IMG/VR virus record: IMGVR_UViG_3300045999_011354 | Span: 1 to 64,000 of that record | From: a virus | DNA length: 64,000 bases | Direction: 5' to 3' (one strand) | In this document: in pieces, positions 56,974 through 64,000 of the stretch | Position numbering within the stretch: position 1 is the first letter of the stretch | Layout: every line of letters begins with the position of its first letter | The notes under the pieces: generated by a model | Told to the model about the DNA's origin: nothing | The model's input: the letters and a program-made list of their open reading frames with translations, nothing else | Database searches by the model: none | Program-made: the position numbers and the translations under genes

Positions 56974-57318
56974 ATGACAGAATCTGCGGATTCCCTCGCT
57001 CGGCTACTTGCAAAGTCCCGCACCCATGCCTTACCTTTAGGAAGTGCTCAGCCCGGGCAAGGCGATCCGGCCGCGAGCGAACCTCGACAACCTGCTCCCC
57101 CCCGCAGCGCCCACAAGCGCCGCACCCGTCCAACAACCTCAAATCACAGCCCCATGCGCCCAGTTCTCTTGACCGTTCTCGTCGGTGCCCTTGCCGGCTC
57201 AGCTTGTGCACTAACGATCGTTTGGTGTTCAGCCATCAACCGAGCCCTTGCCCTTGACCTTTGCCGTCAGGAAGCCAAGGCCGCACACCTAAGCGCAGAC
57301 CATTGCTACCAACGCTGA
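56974..57318 (+). CDS. GC-rich-island membrane protein
   Basis: 114 residues (a shorter form from ATG 57154 keeps only the membrane part). It is Pro/Arg-rich at first (EPRQPAPPRSAHKRRTRPTT), then a membrane helix at about residues 62-82 (PVLLTVLVGALAGSACALTIVW) and a soluble tail with three cysteines. Codon use is GC-rich, unlike the flanking AT-rich DNA, which suggests recent gain from a GC-rich cyanobacterium. Function unknown. Confidence 0.5.
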   Translation: MTESADSLARLLAKSRTHALPLGSAQPGQGDPAASEPRQPAPPRSAHKRRTRPTTSNHSPMRPVLLTVLVGALAGSACALTIVWCSAINRALALDLCRQEAKAAHLSADHCYQR

Positions 57319-57328
57319 TCCCTTCTCA

Positions 57329-57366
57329 GAGCCCGCCAAGGGCTCCCTGAAGGGTTCCGACCCTTC
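57329..57366 (+). other. Two tandem GC hairpins between island genes
   Basis: GAGCCC/GGGCTC (57329-57345) and GAAGGGT/ACCCTTC with TCCG loop (57349-57366) lie back to back. No T tract follows. They could stabilise the message or reduce readthrough between the two island genes. Confidence 0.5.
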
Positions 57367-57392
57367 CCCCTACAACCACAGATCACAGACTC

Positions 57393-58010
57393 ATGACCAC
57401 CAACACCCGCACCAAGACCGCAGCATCAGGCGACGGCCCCAGCCGTAAAGAGATCCGCAACGCCGCCGAACTGCTGATGGCAGCGCTTCAGGCAAGCGCA
57501 GCGCTAAACACCGGGACTGCACGCCGCACCGCGCAAGCCCGCGCTGAAGAACTGGCGCAGCCCCTGACAGATCGCGACCGCGCGGCACTTGAGCAGCTTG
57601 GCTGGACAGGCTCCCGCCTCTCATCTCCCAGACCGACAGAACCCAAACCCACCGCAAAGGTCAAAGCCGGCCCAGTGATCAACCCCGCCACCTATGGCGA
57701 CCTCTCACCCGAACGCCAAGCATCCTCCCAGTTTTGGGCTGGACTCTGCTCAGTGCTGGCCCGCAGCAACGGCCGTATCTGGCTCCCGGAAGCCGCAGCA
57801 GTAGCCGCCCATCTCGGAGTGGAGATCACCTCACCCGCTCAGCTTGCCGCCCGCCTCTCAGCCCTCACCGGCCTGCCAGTCTCACGCCCTACCACAGAAG
57901 CCGGCTGGTTGATCTGTGACATCCAAGAGCCCATGTCAGCCGCTGATCTATGGGCCCAGCTTTGGAACACTCACGCGGCAGCCTATGGCGTAGCCATCGC
58001 AGCCCGGTAG
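57393..58010 (+). CDS. GC-rich hypothetical protein
   Basis: 205 residues, Ala/Pro/Arg-rich. Helical N-terminus (AAELLMAALQASAALN), a Pro-rich linker, then LSPERQASSQFWAGLCSVLARSNGRIWLPEAAAVAAHLGVE with a possible helix-turn-helix-like LPEAAAVAAHLGVEITSPAQLAARL. Base and codon use differ strongly from the flanking genes. No family recognised. It might be a host-derived regulator. A GGGTCGG/CCGACCC hairpin (58026-58047) follows without a T tract. Confidence 0.62.
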   Translation: MTTNTRTKTAASGDGPSRKEIRNAAELLMAALQASAALNTGTARRTAQARAEELAQPLTDRDRAALEQLGWTGSRLSSPRPTEPKPTAKVKAGPVINPATYGDLSPERQASSQFWAGLCSVLARSNGRIWLPEAAAVAAHLGVEITSPAQLAARLSALTGLPVSRPTTEAGWLICDIQEPMSAADLWAQLWNTHAAAYGVAIAAR

Positions 58011-58172
58011 GCCCGGCAACCGGTAGGGTCGGTCACCACGCCGACCCACACCCGGGGTAGCCTCTCGCGCCAGGGGGGCTTACTTTACCCGTCACCCCAA
58101 ATTTTTTTTCCCTATTCCAGGACGGCTTTTTAAAAATACAGCAACAACTCACTATTTACAAAGCATTAACAC

Positions 58173-58201
58173 TTGACAAATCGCGCACAACGCGCTAAAT
58201 T
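58173..58201 (+). promoter_or_regulatory. Promoter P10 before late/head cluster
   Basis: TTGACA (58173-58178), 17-base spacer AATCGCGCACAACGCGC, TAAATT (58196-58201). It has the same ACTTGACA upstream form and CGC-rich spacer ending as the early promoters but a weaker -10, and no hairpin at +1. Next gene ATG 58223. Confidence 0.65.
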
Positions 58202-58222
58202 TGCTTCGTTGTCACGCATGTC

Positions 58223-58423
58223 ATGTCACAAAACGATCGTATCGAGCAGCTAGAGCAAAAAGTGCAAGAATTGCAAGAAAAATTGAGCGAACAATTAGAC
58301 GCAATCAATATGCTGCTACGCGATATTAAAGATTTACAACAATTCAAACGCTTTGTTGAATTATCGAGCGCATCACGCAAATCACAATACGATGCCGTCA
58401 ATGCAACACGTGAAATGACATGA
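58223..58423 (+). CDS. Small coiled-coil protein
   Basis: 66 residues with a clear heptad coiled coil (IEQLEQKVQELQEKLSEQLDAINMLLRDIKDL). It would form dimers or trimers. Overlaps the next start by four bases. Function unknown; similar tiny coiled-coil proteins occur near phage terminase genes. Confidence 0.62.
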   Translation: MSQNDRIEQLEQKVQELQEKLSEQLDAINMLLRDIKDLQQFKRFVELSSASRKSQYDAVNATREMT

Positions 58424-58698
58424 AAAATACACTAGATCGACAAGCTTTCATTGAATTATTACGTATTTATCTACGCCCTCAAGACTTCAAACGCTTTGCA
58501 ATAGCTAGCAATTTGAATGAAAAATCACGTTTTTTGTTTCGCATGACTCAAAAATTGAATAAATTTGAATATGTTTTGATTACTTGTCAAAATCAACAAT
58601 CTTTTGTTAATTTTATCCCTGATGATGTTGCTAAAAAATCGTTTTCCGAACTACGCGATAGCGACTTTATCCCTGATGTTTTATTCTTCGCTGAGTAG
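58420..58698 (+). CDS. Hypothetical protein
   Basis: 92 residues: FIELLRIYLRPQDFKRFAIASNLNEKSRFLFRMTQKLNKFE, then VLITCQNQQSFVNFIPDDVAKK. Helical then mixed. Overlaps the coiled-coil gene (ATGA). Function unknown. Confidence 0.6.
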   Translation: MKNTLDRQAFIELLRIYLRPQDFKRFAIASNLNEKSRFLFRMTQKLNKFEYVLITCQNQQSFVNFIPDDVAKKSFSELRDSDFIPDVLFFAE

Positions 58699-58736
58699 CT
58701 CTCGAATAGACTTTTCCTAGTCGCCCGCTAGCTCTC

Positions 58737-58889
58737 GTGTCACGCAACGTCCCCGTTGACAAAGCTCTCTACGCTCGCGTAAAAGCTGCTGCAAAACGTA
58801 AATTCAAAGTTTATCCTAGCGCATACGCAAATGCTTGGTTAGTGCGTGAATATAAAAAGCGGGGTGGGCGTTATCGTGTAGAAAAGTGA
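58737..58889 (+). CDS. Small basic conserved phage protein (50 aa)
   Basis: From GTG 58737: SRNVPVDKALYARVKAAAKRKF, then VYPSAYANAWLVREYKKRGG. The phrase (K)xFKVxPSAYANxWLVxEYKKRGGxY is shared with small phage and bacterial proteins often found beside DUF5872 and terminase genes. Too short for the usual gene callers. Lies 10 bases before the next gene. Confidence 0.7.
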   Translation: MSRNVPVDKALYARVKAAAKRKFKVYPSAYANAWLVREYKKRGGRYRVEK

Positions 58890-58898
58890 GTCGTCGTC

Positions 58899-59153
58899 AT
58901 GCCTAGAAAAGCCAAGTCGGGGCTCACTCGCTGGTTCGATGAAGAGTGGGTGGACGTGAAGACGGGCAAACCCTGTGGGCGCTCGAAGGGCGAGAAGCGT
59001 GAGAGCTATCCAGCTTGCCGCCCATCCAAAAGAGTTTCTGCTGACACGCCGAAGACCTCTAAGGAGATGACCTCTGCAGAAAAGCGTCGCTTCAAGCGTG
59101 AAAAAACAAGCTTGAAGAAGATAAGCTATCAACACCGTCGCAAGAAGAAATAA
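58899..59153 (+). CDS. DUF5872-like basic protein
   Basis: 84 residues. WFDEEWVDVKTGKPCGRSKGEKRESYPACRPSKRV is the family's hallmark (WxDxxWVDVKTGKPCGR...YPxCRP), with two cysteines. It is highly basic at the end (RRKKK). Such proteins are seen in phages and other viruses, often near packaging genes. Function unknown. Confidence 0.8.
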   Translation: MPRKAKSGLTRWFDEEWVDVKTGKPCGRSKGEKRESYPACRPSKRVSADTPKTSKEMTSAEKRRFKREKTSLKKISYQHRRKKK

Positions 59154-59221
59154 TGCAACGAAGCGATCAGCGAAGCTGTATTGCGTAATGCTGTAGAGTA
59201 AAAACAAGTCGAGAAGTTCTC

Positions 59222-60619
59222 ATGCCCGCGAAAGCGCGTAGTAGTCGTTATGCAGATCGAGCTGCGCTGCAGTCGCTTGGGCTGTTTGAAGACACTTCAA
59301 AGCTGCGTGCAATTGCACGACGTGGCAACAATACATTCGATCACTCCGCCTGTGAGATCAAGATAATCTCCGACCTGCTTCCGCATCAAAAAGATTTCGT
59401 CACAGACTTTGATCATCGCATGGTGGCGTTATGCGGGGGATTTGGTAGCGGCAAAAGCTTTGCAGCAGTAACGAAATCAATACTTTTATGCTTTCGCAGT
59501 CCAGGTTTTACGCATCTATTCCTTGAGCCCACAATCCCACTTTTACGCGACGTCGCAATTCCTGCATGGCAAAGTGTACTTGATAGATATGGGATTCCGC
59601 ATGAGTTTCGCACGAGTCCACTACCCGTCTTCACGTTAAAACTGTCAAGGGGCGACACCCCTATTCTTTTGCGTTCATTTGAAAATTACAACAGAATTAT
59701 TGGTGTCAATGCCGCAAGTATGGTTGTTGACGAAATTGATACAGTTTCGACACACACAGCAGAGGCGGCAATTGTAAAACTTCAAGGGCGCGTTCGCGTA
59801 GGGAAATGCCCTCAACTTGGCTTTGCATCTACGCCCGAGGGTCACAAAGCTCTCTACAACATGTTCGTGCGAGAAGCATCAGATGAAAAAGCGCTATATA
59901 AAGCAAAAACAGCAGACAACCCATATCTTGATCCAGGCTTTATTGAAAACCTGAGAGCTACTTATCCCGCCAATCTGATTGAAGCTTATTTGAACGGCGA
60001 ATTTGTTAATCTCGCACAAGCAACTGTCTTTCACGAGTTTGATCGTCAAAAGCACTGCACAAGTGTATTTTATCCAGAAGCAAACGAACTTATTGTTTTC
60101 GGCGCCGACTTCAACGTGGGCAAGAGTCAATCTTGCTACGCCGTTGTTCGCCCATCGCCCACGGGGCAGGCGGTTCATATCTTTGATGAGCACACCTGCC
60201 GCACAACATTTGATTTGATCGAGCACGTCAAACGCAAATTCCCCAGGCAGCTTGCAAATGGCATGGTGACTTGCTACCCGGACGCCAGCGGCAGTCATGC
60301 CAGCACAAGCGCAACGGAAAGTGATCACGACATTCTTCGGGGCGCCGGCATCAAAGTTGTTGCAGAACGCCGCAACCCACCAGTCGCAGAAACGATCTCA
60401 CACGCAAACATGTATATCCATTCTGGAAATGTTCTTGTTAATCCGACAACATGTCCAGAAACGCTACAAAGTCTTGAAAATTGGGGCTACGATGAAAATT
60501 ACCGTCCTCAAAAAGGCGGTAAACACGATCTTTCTCACGCTGGTGACGCCTTGCGCTATTTGGTTTGGCAAACAATGCCACGTGCAACAGCTCACTTCTC
60601 TCGCCCGCGTTGGCGTTGA
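59222..60619 (+). CDS. terL: Terminase large subunit
   Basis: 465 residues. The packaging motor has an ATPase with Walker A GGFGSGKS (residues 72-79), Walker B MVVDEID (167-173) and coupling motif ASTPEG (202-207). The nuclease domain follows with Asp296 in FGADFN, Asp354 in YPDASG and a C-terminal GDALRYL Asp. It pumps DNA into the prohead and cuts the concatemer. Starts at ATG 59222, about 70 bases after the DUF5872 gene. Confidence 0.95.
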   Translation: MPAKARSSRYADRAALQSLGLFEDTSKLRAIARRGNNTFDHSACEIKIISDLLPHQKDFVTDFDHRMVALCGGFGSGKSFAAVTKSILLCFRSPGFTHLFLEPTIPLLRDVAIPAWQSVLDRYGIPHEFRTSPLPVFTLKLSRGDTPILLRSFENYNRIIGVNAASMVVDEIDTVSTHTAEAAIVKLQGRVRVGKCPQLGFASTPEGHKALYNMFVREASDEKALYKAKTADNPYLDPGFIENLRATYPANLIEAYLNGEFVNLAQATVFHEFDRQKHCTSVFYPEANELIVFGADFNVGKSQSCYAVVRPSPTGQAVHIFDEHTCRTTFDLIEHVKRKFPRQLANGMVTCYPDASGSHASTSATESDHDILRGAGIKVVAERRNPPVAETISHANMYIHSGNVLVNPTTCPETLQSLENWGYDENYRPQKGGKHDLSHAGDALRYLVWQTMPRATAHFSRPRWR

Positions 60620-60660
60620 GCTTTTAAGAGCTACACTGCATGAAAAGACTCTAAAGAGCG

Positions 60661-62388
60661 GTGACGATCATTCCCAACTCGCTGGTCCCAACAGCCGATA
60701 ACTTGATCGCCGAGCCTTTTGAGCGGCGTTTTCCTGAATATGAGGAAGCATTTGAAGAAGTATCCGGCGTAGATGCGTACTCGATTGAGCAAGCAGAACA
60801 GTTTTCGCGTCTTGCCCCTATTCGTTTTTGCACGCTTCCTGAGTTCTATCTCTTTGAGGCATCTGATGAGTATCTACCTCAGGATTACCTAGAAGAGCAA
60901 AAGAGCTATGAAGTGCGCAAAACACGCGCACAGAGCAGCTTTCAGAACTATTACTCACACCTGAGAGACCTTGTTGTTGGTACGGCGCTTCGCAAGGGTG
61001 TGTCTATCCCTGAAGTCGTGCCCTCAGAGTGGAGCAATTTCTTTGATGACGTTGATCTTGAGGGGCATTCGCTCGCATCTTTTACAAAAGAAATCTTTAC
61101 AGATGCCCTTGACGGGGGCGTTTCTGCAATTTGGGTTGAATATCCAAAGCTGCCCGAGGGGTTGAGCGCCGCTGAGGAGCGTCGTATCAACCCACGCCCG
61201 TATTTCGTGCTGATGCGCATGGATCAGGTGCTTGAGTGTCGCTATGACGTGTTCAATGCACAGATCGGGGCGCAGAATATTTTTGGGGCATTTCCTACTT
61301 ACTTGCGCGTTAAGACTGAAGTGCGTCGTCAAAGCGAAGAAAACGAGTTTTTTGAAGAAGTTATCCCTGCAGTGCGCGTTTATGACATCGTAAATCTTGC
61401 AAATAACGATGTTTCAGAGCTTTCCGATGAAATTGAGCCCGCTGTTGACAGTCAGCGCGTGCGTTGCCGTCTTTATACAAAGCGCAATACTCCGGGAACC
61501 ATAGATAAATATGTTCTTGAGGAAACCACTTATCTTTCAATTCCCTTCATTCCATTCGTCCCTGTGCTTGGAGGCAAAAAAGAGGCATTTTTCCGCGCCC
61601 GCCCACTTCTTTTTGACATCGCACGTCTTAATTTGCATCATTGGAGTGTGTCTGCTGATCTTGCAGAAACAATTCACTTGACTTCCTCGCCGATCCTTAC
61701 AGGCACAGGCGTGCGTCCTGATGATGAAATTAAAGCTGGTGCTGGTCGTGCCTTGTTTTCACAAAATCCCGATGCGAAATTTAGTTTGATGAGCGCCTCG
61801 ATGGAGGGCGCATCGGTGACGCTTGAGAACCTGCGTCGCGTTGAGAGCGCCATGGAGCGCCTTGCCGCCGTCGCCATGACTACCAGCAAGACCCAGGCCG
61901 AATCGGGCTTTGCGAAGCTGCTGGACCGCTCTCAGAGCGATTCTCAGCTCGCCGTGCTTGTCCAGGGGCTTGAAGATGCACTGAATCGTGCACTGCTTTA
62001 TGCGTCCGCCTATCGTTCAATTCCTGAAGTGCGCGTGACAATTAGCAAAAACTTTATTCCCGTCAAACTGCACTCTCAGCAGGTGATGGCGTTGAGTTCT
62101 TTGTTTAAAGATAGCAACGCAATCACGATTGAAATGTTCTTGCGTATGCTTGAGGCGGGCGAAATGTTTGAAGGGCTGCCTGATTTTAGTGTTAAGAATC
62201 TGTTGAGCGACATGAAACTTGATGGAACTGAGACTGCTCAGCAGCTTGGCGTAGGCACAGGCGGCAGGCAGATTGCAAATCGTGGGCAGATCCCTGTGGA
62301 TAACACGACGAGCATGAGCGAAGGCCGTGACCTTGAATCCATTGAGGCTTCTCTTGAGATGAACGAAGCCAATAGTGCTACTATTTAG
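60661..62388 (+). CDS. Portal protein, DUF4055 type
   Basis: 575 residues from GTG. SSFQNYYSHLRDLVVGTALRK, then DVDLEGHSLASFTKEIFTDALDGGVSAIWVEYPKL, RPYFVLMRMDQVLECRYDV and a helical C-terminal half (LENLRRVESAMERLAAVAMTTSKTQAESGFAKLL) are typical of DUF4055 portals. It forms the ring through which DNA enters and leaves. It sits directly after terL, as in most siphoviruses. Confidence 0.85.
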   Translation: MTIIPNSLVPTADNLIAEPFERRFPEYEEAFEEVSGVDAYSIEQAEQFSRLAPIRFCTLPEFYLFEASDEYLPQDYLEEQKSYEVRKTRAQSSFQNYYSHLRDLVVGTALRKGVSIPEVVPSEWSNFFDDVDLEGHSLASFTKEIFTDALDGGVSAIWVEYPKLPEGLSAAEERRINPRPYFVLMRMDQVLECRYDVFNAQIGAQNIFGAFPTYLRVKTEVRRQSEENEFFEEVIPAVRVYDIVNLANNDVSELSDEIEPAVDSQRVRCRLYTKRNTPGTIDKYVLEETTYLSIPFIPFVPVLGGKKEAFFRARPLLFDIARLNLHHWSVSADLAETIHLTSSPILTGTGVRPDDEIKAGAGRALFSQNPDAKFSLMSASMEGASVTLENLRRVESAMERLAAVAMTTSKTQAESGFAKLLDRSQSDSQLAVLVQGLEDALNRALLYASAYRSIPEVRVTISKNFIPVKLHSQQVMALSSLFKDSNAITIEMFLRMLEAGEMFEGLPDFSVKNLLSDMKLDGTETAQQLGVGTGGRQIANRGQIPVDNTTSMSEGRDLESIEASLEMNEANSATI

Positions 62389-62409
62389 TGAGTCAACCGA
62401 CGACTTTAC

Positions 62410-63252
62410 GTGACCGAGCACACCCCAGAAACTCTTGAAGACGCTCTTGCGTTGATTCAGGCGCTTCAGAAGAAGGCTGGCGAACTGGAAAACGAAAGCA
62501 CAAAGCTTAAGGCAACAAAAGAAGGGCTGCTGAAAGATCTAAAGAAAAAGAAAACGATTGACAGCTTTTTGAAAGTTGCCGGTATTGAGTTGAGCGACGA
62601 CCTTGATGAAGAAGCGATTGCGGATCGCATTGCAGGGTTGGCCAAAAAGACCGATAGCGGCGCTCAGGACGGGCAGCAGCAGTCTCAGGGCAAGCCTCAG
62701 GGGCAGACACCTTCTGACGCAATGGACGAAGCCCTGAAGGCTCAGTTCGCCTCTCTTCGCAAAGAGCTAACTGATCTTCGCAAGGTGAATGAATCACTTG
62801 AGCAAGAGCGTAATCAAGAGCGTGAGAAGCGCCGCGAAAATAAGCTTGAGCGCTTTGTGACCGATGAGCTTGCAAAAGTTGAATGCCGTCGCCCGTCGCA
62901 TCTTTACAAGCTCCTGAAAGAAAAGTTTCGTCTTTTAGACGACGAGAATACCGTTGTATATGGATCCGAGGAGGATCCAACATCTCTTCGTGACGCCGTT
63001 TCTCGTCTTCGTGAAGACGAAGAATTTGCTGTTTACTTTGCAGGTAGCGGCGCAACCGGGTCGGGCATGACGACAAATCGCTCTGCCACGCCTTCTTATT
63101 CAAACAATCCTTTCAGCAAGGATTCTTCGAACGCAACTAAAGCAGCAGAGATTCTGCAGAAAGACCCTGATAAAGCAAAACGCTTGATCTCGGAAGCGCG
63201 TCTTGCCGGTAAGCTTGATCCTGTGTTGGGACGCGCTCTTCAGGGCATGTAA
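62410..63252 (+). CDS. Capsid scaffold-like protein
   Basis: 280 residues from GTG. Strongly helical, acidic and Gln-rich: coiled coil (LIQALQKKAGELENESTKLKATK), a Gln-rich linker, a second coil (LRKELTDLRKVNESLEQERNQ), then a short C-terminal helical piece (AAEILQKDPDKAKRLISEARLAGKLDP). This matches scaffolding proteins that guide capsid assembly. The major capsid gene should be next, beyond the right edge, but an HNH gene intervenes. Confidence 0.75.
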   Translation: MTEHTPETLEDALALIQALQKKAGELENESTKLKATKEGLLKDLKKKKTIDSFLKVAGIELSDDLDEEAIADRIAGLAKKTDSGAQDGQQQSQGKPQGQTPSDAMDEALKAQFASLRKELTDLRKVNESLEQERNQEREKRRENKLERFVTDELAKVECRRPSHLYKLLKEKFRLLDDENTVVYGSEEDPTSLRDAVSRLREDEEFAVYFAGSGATGSGMTTNRSATPSYSNNPFSKDSSNATKAAEILQKDPDKAKRLISEARLAGKLDPVLGRALQGM

Positions 63253-63274
63253 CCTGCGGGTGGTTGACGAATAG

Positions 63275-63298
63275 AGGCCCCTTCGGGGGTCTTTTTTA
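63275..63298 (+). terminator. Rightward intrinsic terminator
   Basis: AGGCCCC / GGGGTCT stem (one G-U) with TTCG tetraloop, followed by TTTTTT. It lies 22 bases after the scaffold gene and before the partial HNH gene, so head genes beyond may have their own promoter; a TATAGT near 63303-63308 might be part of one. Confidence 0.85.
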
Positions 63299-63332
63299 TT
63301 GCTATAGTGTGGAGTGCGCCCCGGACTTAATT

Positions 63333-64000
63333 GTGGCAAAAATTCCCTCCAATCCAACTAGGCAGGTCGTTTTCAAAGGGGTTAAGTATGATTTTTGGTA
63401 TGGTGGAATGATGCCTGAGGTTGAGAAGAAATACGGTATCTTGAGTCCAATTATGCCAATTGGTCATTATGAATACGGTAAGAGTAAGCGGTTTTTCTTT
63501 TTATGGCAATGCGATTGTGGAAAAATTAAAAGCTATCCAGTAAAAGAAGTTCTTTGTGGAAAGGCCAAATCCTGTGGATGCCTTTCGTATAATCTCAACC
63601 CATCTGGCTGGACGAAATCCAGAAATCCACCAATGAGTAGCTGGAAAACGCTTTACAATAGATATAAGCAAAGCGCGACCCATAGAGAGCTTGATTTCAG
63701 TATATCATTGGAATTTTTTATTTCCACTGCTTCTTGCAGTTGCTCTTTTTGCGGTGATGGTTTAAGGGTTTTCAACAAGTGGAGCGAACCATCTGCCAGA
63801 GCAAAGGCTAAGCACATTACAACTGAAGAAATGAAAAAGTACGAAATACTCGCATCTGGCATTGATCGAATTGATAGCTCAGTTGGATACACTGAAAAAA
63901 ACTGCCAGCCATGCTGCAAAAACTGCAACAGGGCCAAGATGGATCTTTCTGAACAAGAGTTTTTGTGCTTAGTGAAAAAAATATACCTGAAAAGAATTAA
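63333..64000 (+). CDS. HNH endonuclease (3' end outside window)
   Basis: At least 222 residues from GTG 63333, running off the right edge without a stop. Two N-terminal zinc-like cysteine segments (CDCGKIK...KSCGCLS) precede CSFCG and the HNH core SGIDRIDSSVGYTEKNCQPCCKNCNRAKMDLSE. It resembles free-standing HNH proteins of phages. Inserted between scaffold and the expected capsid gene, it is probably a homing endonuclease. Confidence 0.85.
   Translation, partial: MAKIPSNPTRQVVFKGVKYDFWYGGMMPEVEKKYGILSPIMPIGHYEYGKSKRFFFLWQCDCGKIKSYPVKEVLCGKAKSCGCLSYNLNPSGWTKSRNPPMSSWKTLYNRYKQSATHRELDFSISLEFFISTASCSCSFCGDGLRVFNKWSEPSARAKAKHITTEEMKKYEILASGIDRIDSSVGYTEKNCQPCCKNCNRAKMDLSEQEFLCLVKKIYLKRI

Noticed and set aside
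1-64000. tRNA genes and an integrase/attachment site
   Set aside because: I saw no T-arm GTTCGANTC-type sequence in a cloverleaf context and no tyrosine or serine recombinase motif; a programmatic tRNA scan would be needed to be sure.

Overview
The window is most of a double-stranded DNA tailed-phage genome of lambda-like siphovirus layout (a long tape-measure protein followed by gpM/gpL/gpK/gpJ-like tail-tip proteins). Several features point to a picocyanobacterial host (Synechococcus/Cyanobium type): a cyAbrB-type regulator, a group-2-like primary sigma factor, a cyanophage-type ThyX, short proteins of kinds I recall from Synechococcus and its phages, and mostly SD-poor starts. No integrase, DNA polymerase, recognisable primase, tRNA or capsid gene is visible. 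The major head genes probably lie beyond the right edge, after the scaffold-like gene. Family assignments come from motifs read by eye; no database search was run.

Layout. (1) 1-23.1 kb, rightward: tape measure (its 5' end lies outside the window), tail tip, tail tube, two large repetitive fibres (the second ending in an S74 autoprotease/chaperone domain), further fibre or decoration proteins, two putative membrane lysis proteins and a two-domain endolysin (GH24 muramidase plus M15 peptidase). (2) 23.1-41.7 kb, mostly leftward: HNH endonuclease, sigma factor, dCTP deaminase, ThyX, MazG, cyAbrB, RusA resolvase, dNMP kinase, SSB, RecB-like nuclease, Erf annealing protein, DnaB helicase and a probable replication/loader protein, with many small ORFans. 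Many of these genes overlap by a few bases, as expected for translational coupling. (3) 41.8-54.6 kb, rightward and AT-rich: about 30 tiny, mostly unknown genes, a solitary cytosine-methyltransferase-like protein and two HNH/zinc proteins. They are driven by repeated strong sigma70-type promoters, most followed exactly at the expected +1 by a stem-loop of different sequence. (4) 54.8-58.7 kb: small terminase, a RepL-like winged-helix protein, an iteron-like AT-rich repeat array of about 0.5 kb, then a GC-rich two-gene island. (5) 58.7-64 kb: small basic proteins, large terminase, DUF4055 portal, scaffold-like protein and a partial HNH endonuclease.

How it may work together. Host RNA polymerase would read the tandem consensus promoters of section 3 early, giving short transcripts with protected 5' ends. 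The leftward replication arm supplies recombination-type replication tools (helicase, SSB, Erf, exonuclease, RusA) and dNTP-pool enzymes, and relies on host polymerase. The phage sigma factor and cyAbrB are candidates for the switch to late rightward genes. The most unusual structures are the promoter plus 5'-hairpin modules, the iteron array beside a RepL-like gene, and three loci carrying a basic GQG-tailed micro-protein motif, one of them interrupted by two in-frame TAG codons. Many genes were too short for a standard ORF caller; these are listed with positions.
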